This document shows, one piece after another, positions 48,085-50,203 of a stretch of DNA of 50,203 nucleotides (position 1 is the first letter of the stretch; every line of letters begins with the position of its first letter). Origin of the DNA: Gemmataceae bacterium (GTDB taxonomy: Bacteria; Planctomycetota; Planctomycetia; Gemmatales; Gemmataceae). The position numbers and the translations under genes were made by a program. The stretch lies in assembly GCA_028288765.1 (NCBI GenBank), contig JAQGHQ010000188.1:1-50203 (forward strand), written 5' to 3'. Under the pieces are notes generated by a model that did not search any database, was not told the origin of the DNA, and was given only the letters and a program-made list of their open reading frames with translations.

Positions 48085-49764
48085 TCAGCAGGCCGGCGGC
48101 GACGCGCCCGGGCGGGTCATGGCATAGTGCCGCGCGACTAGGCAGGCGGTTACCCAGGCGCCCGACGCCAGCCCGCCCGCGATCACGTCCGTCGGCCAGT
48201 GGACCCCGAGGTACACCCGGCTCCAGCAGATACCGGCGGCGACCAGCACGCACCCCACAGCCACAGCCCACCACACCAGCTGCCCGCGGCGATACCCGTG
48301 TGCCGCCACCAGGGCGGCCAGGAACCCGAAAACCCCGACGCCCCGCAGGGCGTGCCCGCTCGGGAAGCTGAACCCCCCGGCCAGGGGTGGGTCATAGTAC
48401 GTGGGCGGCCGGACGAGCGCGAAGGTCGGTTTCAGCACCGCCTCGAGGACGAGTATCCCGACGTACACGGCCACCAGCGTGGCCGCGTCCAGGTACCGCT
48501 TCCGCGCGAAGAACATGGCCATCAGCCCGGCCATCACCACGACCGTCCCGGCCGCGCCGCCGATCCACGTCAACGCCAAGGCGAGGGGCCGCAACCCGGG
48601 CTCGGTCCACGGGTTGTGGGCCGCCCGGATCGATTCGTTCCAGTCCGCCCACTGCTCCCCCATGACCCCGTGCGCCAGCCACGCGAAGGCGAGGATCGCG
48701 CCAGCGATCAGGCCGAACCCCACGGCCGATACCCGCGAGATCCCCTTCACGAGGAGCAACATCCCGACGAGGAGCCCGAACACCCGCGGGCCGATCCCTA
48801 TCCCGACCACCGGCCGCGGCTCGATCGCGGGCCCCAGCTCGTCGTCCTCGACCGCCGGCTCCAGGACCGGGACCAGCTGGTAGTCGGGCCCGGTCAGCAC
48901 CCGGAGGGCCCCGGGGACGACGCCGAACGTGAAACGCGAACCTTCGGTCAGTTCTCCATCGATGCTGAACGGGATTGGCGAATCGGATTCGATTTCCACG
49001 GTGCGGGCGAGGCGGTGGACCACATTCTCGTCGGCGAGATAGTCCCCGTGCATCAGCCGGGCGGCGATGACCGACAGGTCGAGCACGTCCCCGGCCCGGA
49101 CGAGGACCACGTCGAGCCGGCCGTCCTCCGGGTTCGCGGTCGGGGCGACGGGCAGCCCGCCGCCCGCCGTCCGGGCGTTGGCGACCACCACGTTCAGCAC
49201 GTCGAATTGTTCGGCCGGGCCGCCGTCGAGCCGGAGGGTGATGCGGAACCGGGGCAGGTCGGCGATCGGCCCGACTGCCCCCCGGAGGTACGCGAGCGGG
49301 CCCCAGAACTCTTTCCACTCCGCCGTCACTCCCGCGGCCACCCGCCCGCTGAACCCGCCGGTCGCGGCGTTCACCATGTACCCGGTCGCGCCGCCCCCGA
49401 CCCGCGCCGCGTCGACCGCCCGGACCGTCCCGGTCCGGAGGAGCCCGGCGGCCGAGACCGGGTCGAGCGGGACGGCCAGGGTCCGGCAGAAGTCGTTCCC
49501 GGTCCCGAGCGGGAGGACGGCGAGCGTCGCCCGACACCTCCCCGCCAGGAGCCCGGTCGCGGCGGCACGCACCGTCCCGTCCCCGCCGGCGACCGCGATC
49601 ACGTCGAACCCGTCCCGAACGGCCTGGACGGCGGCCCGGCCGGCGTCGTCATCCGGGCGGAGCTCGCGCAGGGTGACCCCCGGGTCGGCGGCCAGGATCG
49701 TGCGGAGCACCCCCATCTGCCCGGCCGACCCGGACCGCGGGTTGAACAGGACGCATACCTTCAT
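48085..49764 (-). CDS. Diacylglycerol/lipid kinase fused to PAP2 phosphatase
   Basis: 559 residues. Residues about 1-300 are a YegS/DAGK-type lipid kinase with the nucleotide motif AGGDGTVRAAA (GGDGT at 60-64), LPLGTGNDFCRTL and SIDGELTE. The remaining part is membrane-embedded and ends in a PAP2 phosphatase domain carrying all three motifs: KPTFALVRP (Lys445), PSGH (468-471) and SRVYLGVHWPTD (His522, Asp526). One chain therefore phosphorylates a lipid and dephosphorylates a lipid phosphate, or acts as a regulated switch in phospholipid or undecaprenyl metabolism (inference). Start ATG 49764 has AGGA in front. The frame is open back to 49971, but that part is translated tandem repeat. Confidence 0.88.
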   Translation of the reverse strand: MKVCVLFNPRSGSAGQMGVLRTILAADPGVTLRELRPDDDAGRAAVQAVRDGFDVIAVAGGDGTVRAAATGLLAGRCRATLAVLPLGTGNDFCRTLAVPLDPVSAAGLLRTGTVRAVDAARVGGGATGYMVNAATGGFSGRVAAGVTAEWKEFWGPLAYLRGAVGPIADLPRFRITLRLDGGPAEQFDVLNVVVANARTAGGGLPVAPTANPEDGRLDVVLVRAGDVLDLSVIAARLMHGDYLADENVVHRLARTVEIESDSPIPFSIDGELTEGSRFTFGVVPGALRVLTGPDYQLVPVLEPAVEDDELGPAIEPRPVVGIGIGPRVFGLLVGMLLLVKGISRVSAVGFGLIAGAILAFAWLAHGVMGEQWADWNESIRAAHNPWTEPGLRPLALALTWIGGAAGTVVVMAGLMAMFFARKRYLDAATLVAVYVGILVLEAVLKPTFALVRPPTYYDPPLAGGFSFPSGHALRGVGVFGFLAALVAAHGYRRGQLVWWAVAVGCVLVAAGICWSRVYLGVHWPTDVIAGGLASGAWVTACLVARHYAMTRPGASPPAC

Positions 49765-49785
49765 GAACGCTTCCTGCGGGAGTTT

Positions 49786-49849
49786 GTCGGGTCTCGGGTC
49801 TGTCGGGTCTCGGGTCTGTCGGATCTCGGGTCTGTCGGATCTCGGAAGG
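49786..49849. repeat. Four tandem copies of a 16-base unit
   Basis: GTCGGGTCTCGGGTCT occurs twice perfectly (49786-49801, 49802-49817), then GTCGGATCTCGGGTCT (49818-49833) and GTCGGATCTCGGAAGG (49834-49849). A related cluster in the opposite orientation (CCGAGACCCGAC followed by two AGACCCGAC units) lies at 49981-50010. They flank the promoter region between the lipid-kinase and BatA-like genes. Confidence 0.85.
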
Positions 49850-50052
49850 CAGAGGAACGTACATCGACACGTGTCGGGTCTCGAAGACTCGACCCGACCT
49901 ACGAGTCCGGCGCGTGCTGCGGATTTCAACGGAGCGCTATCGTGACAGACTGGTGGTGTCGCTTCGGCCACTCAGTATCCCCGAGACCCGACAGACCCGA
50001 CAGACCCGACACCCACCCGTGGCTCTTGGCATGAGAGCCCGGGCGGTGCATC

Positions 50053-50203
50053 ATGATAGGAATGCTCCTGTTTGCGAACCCCGAGTTCCTGTGGCTCGCC
50101 CCGCTCGCGGCGGTGGTGACGTGGTGGTGGGCCCGCCGCCGCCGCCCGGCCCTGCGGTACGCCGACGCCAGCCTGTTCGCCGGGCTCCCGTCCGGCCGCG
50201 CGC
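50053..50203 (+). CDS. BatA/VWA-type membrane protein, N-terminal fragment
   Basis: 50 residues are visible before the window ends, so it was too short for a complete ORF. MIGMLLFANPEFLWLAPLAAVVTWWWARRRR, then PALRYADASLF, matches the N-terminus of BatA/BatB and related VWA-domain membrane proteins: FANP, a hydrophobic helix, a basic cluster, then an AxRYADxSLF start of the next domain. Such proteins carry a VWA metal-binding domain further on and sit in moxR-bat operons. ATG 50062 in the same frame is an alternative start. Confidence 0.65.
   Translation, partial: MIGMLLFANPEFLWLAPLAAVVTWWWARRRRPALRYADASLFAGLPSGRA

Noticed and set aside
49786..49849. CRISPR array
   Set aside because: The units are 16-base contiguous tandem repeats with no spacers and no cas genes in the window.
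49765..49971. N-terminal extension of the lipid kinase gene
   Set aside because: The extra residues are translated from the 16-base tandem repeats, and ATG 49764 has an AGGA ribosome site and matches the family start.
48199..50034. Plus-strand ORF antisense to the lipid kinase fusion
   Set aside because: No domains; it covers a well-supported minus-strand gene and runs into the tandem repeats.

Overview
The window looks like a chromosomal segment of a planctomycete, most likely family Gemmataceae. The evidence is very high G+C with strong third-position bias (long spurious ORFs lie antisense to nearly every real gene), a prepilin-type DUF1559 protein, a heme-binding PVC-type dehydrogenase with HEAT repeats, Ser/Thr kinases fused to WD40 or leucine-rich repeats, an ECF sigma factor overlapping a kinase gene, a CRTAC/ASPIC-UnbV protein, and three giant secreted proteins that carry the planctomycete N-terminal LExRxxPA motif and C-terminal FG-GAP blades. 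No rRNA, tRNA, CRISPR array, insertion sequence or phage gene was seen. The genus cannot be fixed from the sequence alone.

Layout, left to right. 1-3248: two strong hairpins, a secreted metalloprotease with FG-GAP repeats, then about 1 kb of non-coding DNA with several palindromes. 3249-9782 (minus): S9 peptidase, SAM methyltransferase and a membrane-bound-dehydrogenase/cytochrome protein, separated by large palindromic dispersed repeats. 9783-12545: repeat-bearing spacer, a YiiX-like papain-fold amidase and an HflK/SPFH protein. 12973-16894 (plus): ECF sigma factor overlapping a kinase-WD40 gene. 16895-21250 (minus): 1451-residue secreted repeat protein whose stop codon abuts that of the kinase. 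21705-27292 (minus): hybrid histidine kinase (PAS/GAF/HisKA/REC/Hpt) and a response regulator ending in an RsbW-like ATPase, apparently one phosphorelay operon. 27989-28618: LexA. 29152-31217: small lipoprotein, a 164-bp palindrome and a CRTAC-type protein. 31219-34040 (minus): a kinase-LRR gene whose coding sequence has absorbed two dispersed repeats, followed by a frameshifted nuclease-like gene. 34387-36433 (minus): small lipoprotein, DUF1559 protein and a FadR/GntR-type regulator with a perfect palindromic operator at its promoter. 36875-40072 (plus): HEAT-repeat membrane protein, DUF72 protein and a four-helix membrane protein. 40196-45727 (minus): 1843-residue subtilase-like secreted protein in which the catalytic His appears replaced by Glu. 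46140-50203: SDR oxidoreductase, a secreted protein behind a sigma-54-like promoter, a lipid kinase-PAP2 phosphatase fusion, and the start of a BatA-like gene running off the window.

Themes. (1) Signalling is dense: one ECF sigma factor, two Ser/Thr kinases, one multi-sensor phosphorelay, LexA, a GntR regulator and a candidate sigma-54 promoter. (2) Secreted proteins share an architecture: LExRxxPA N-terminus, variable middle, and FG-GAP blades ending in a GVYV strand. (3) Palindromic dispersed repeats of several families occupy many intergenic spaces, and in one kinase they are translated as part of the protein. The items most worth following are the Glu-for-His subtilase, the repeat-invaded kinase, the shared surface-protein architecture, and the operator/promoter of the GntR regulator.
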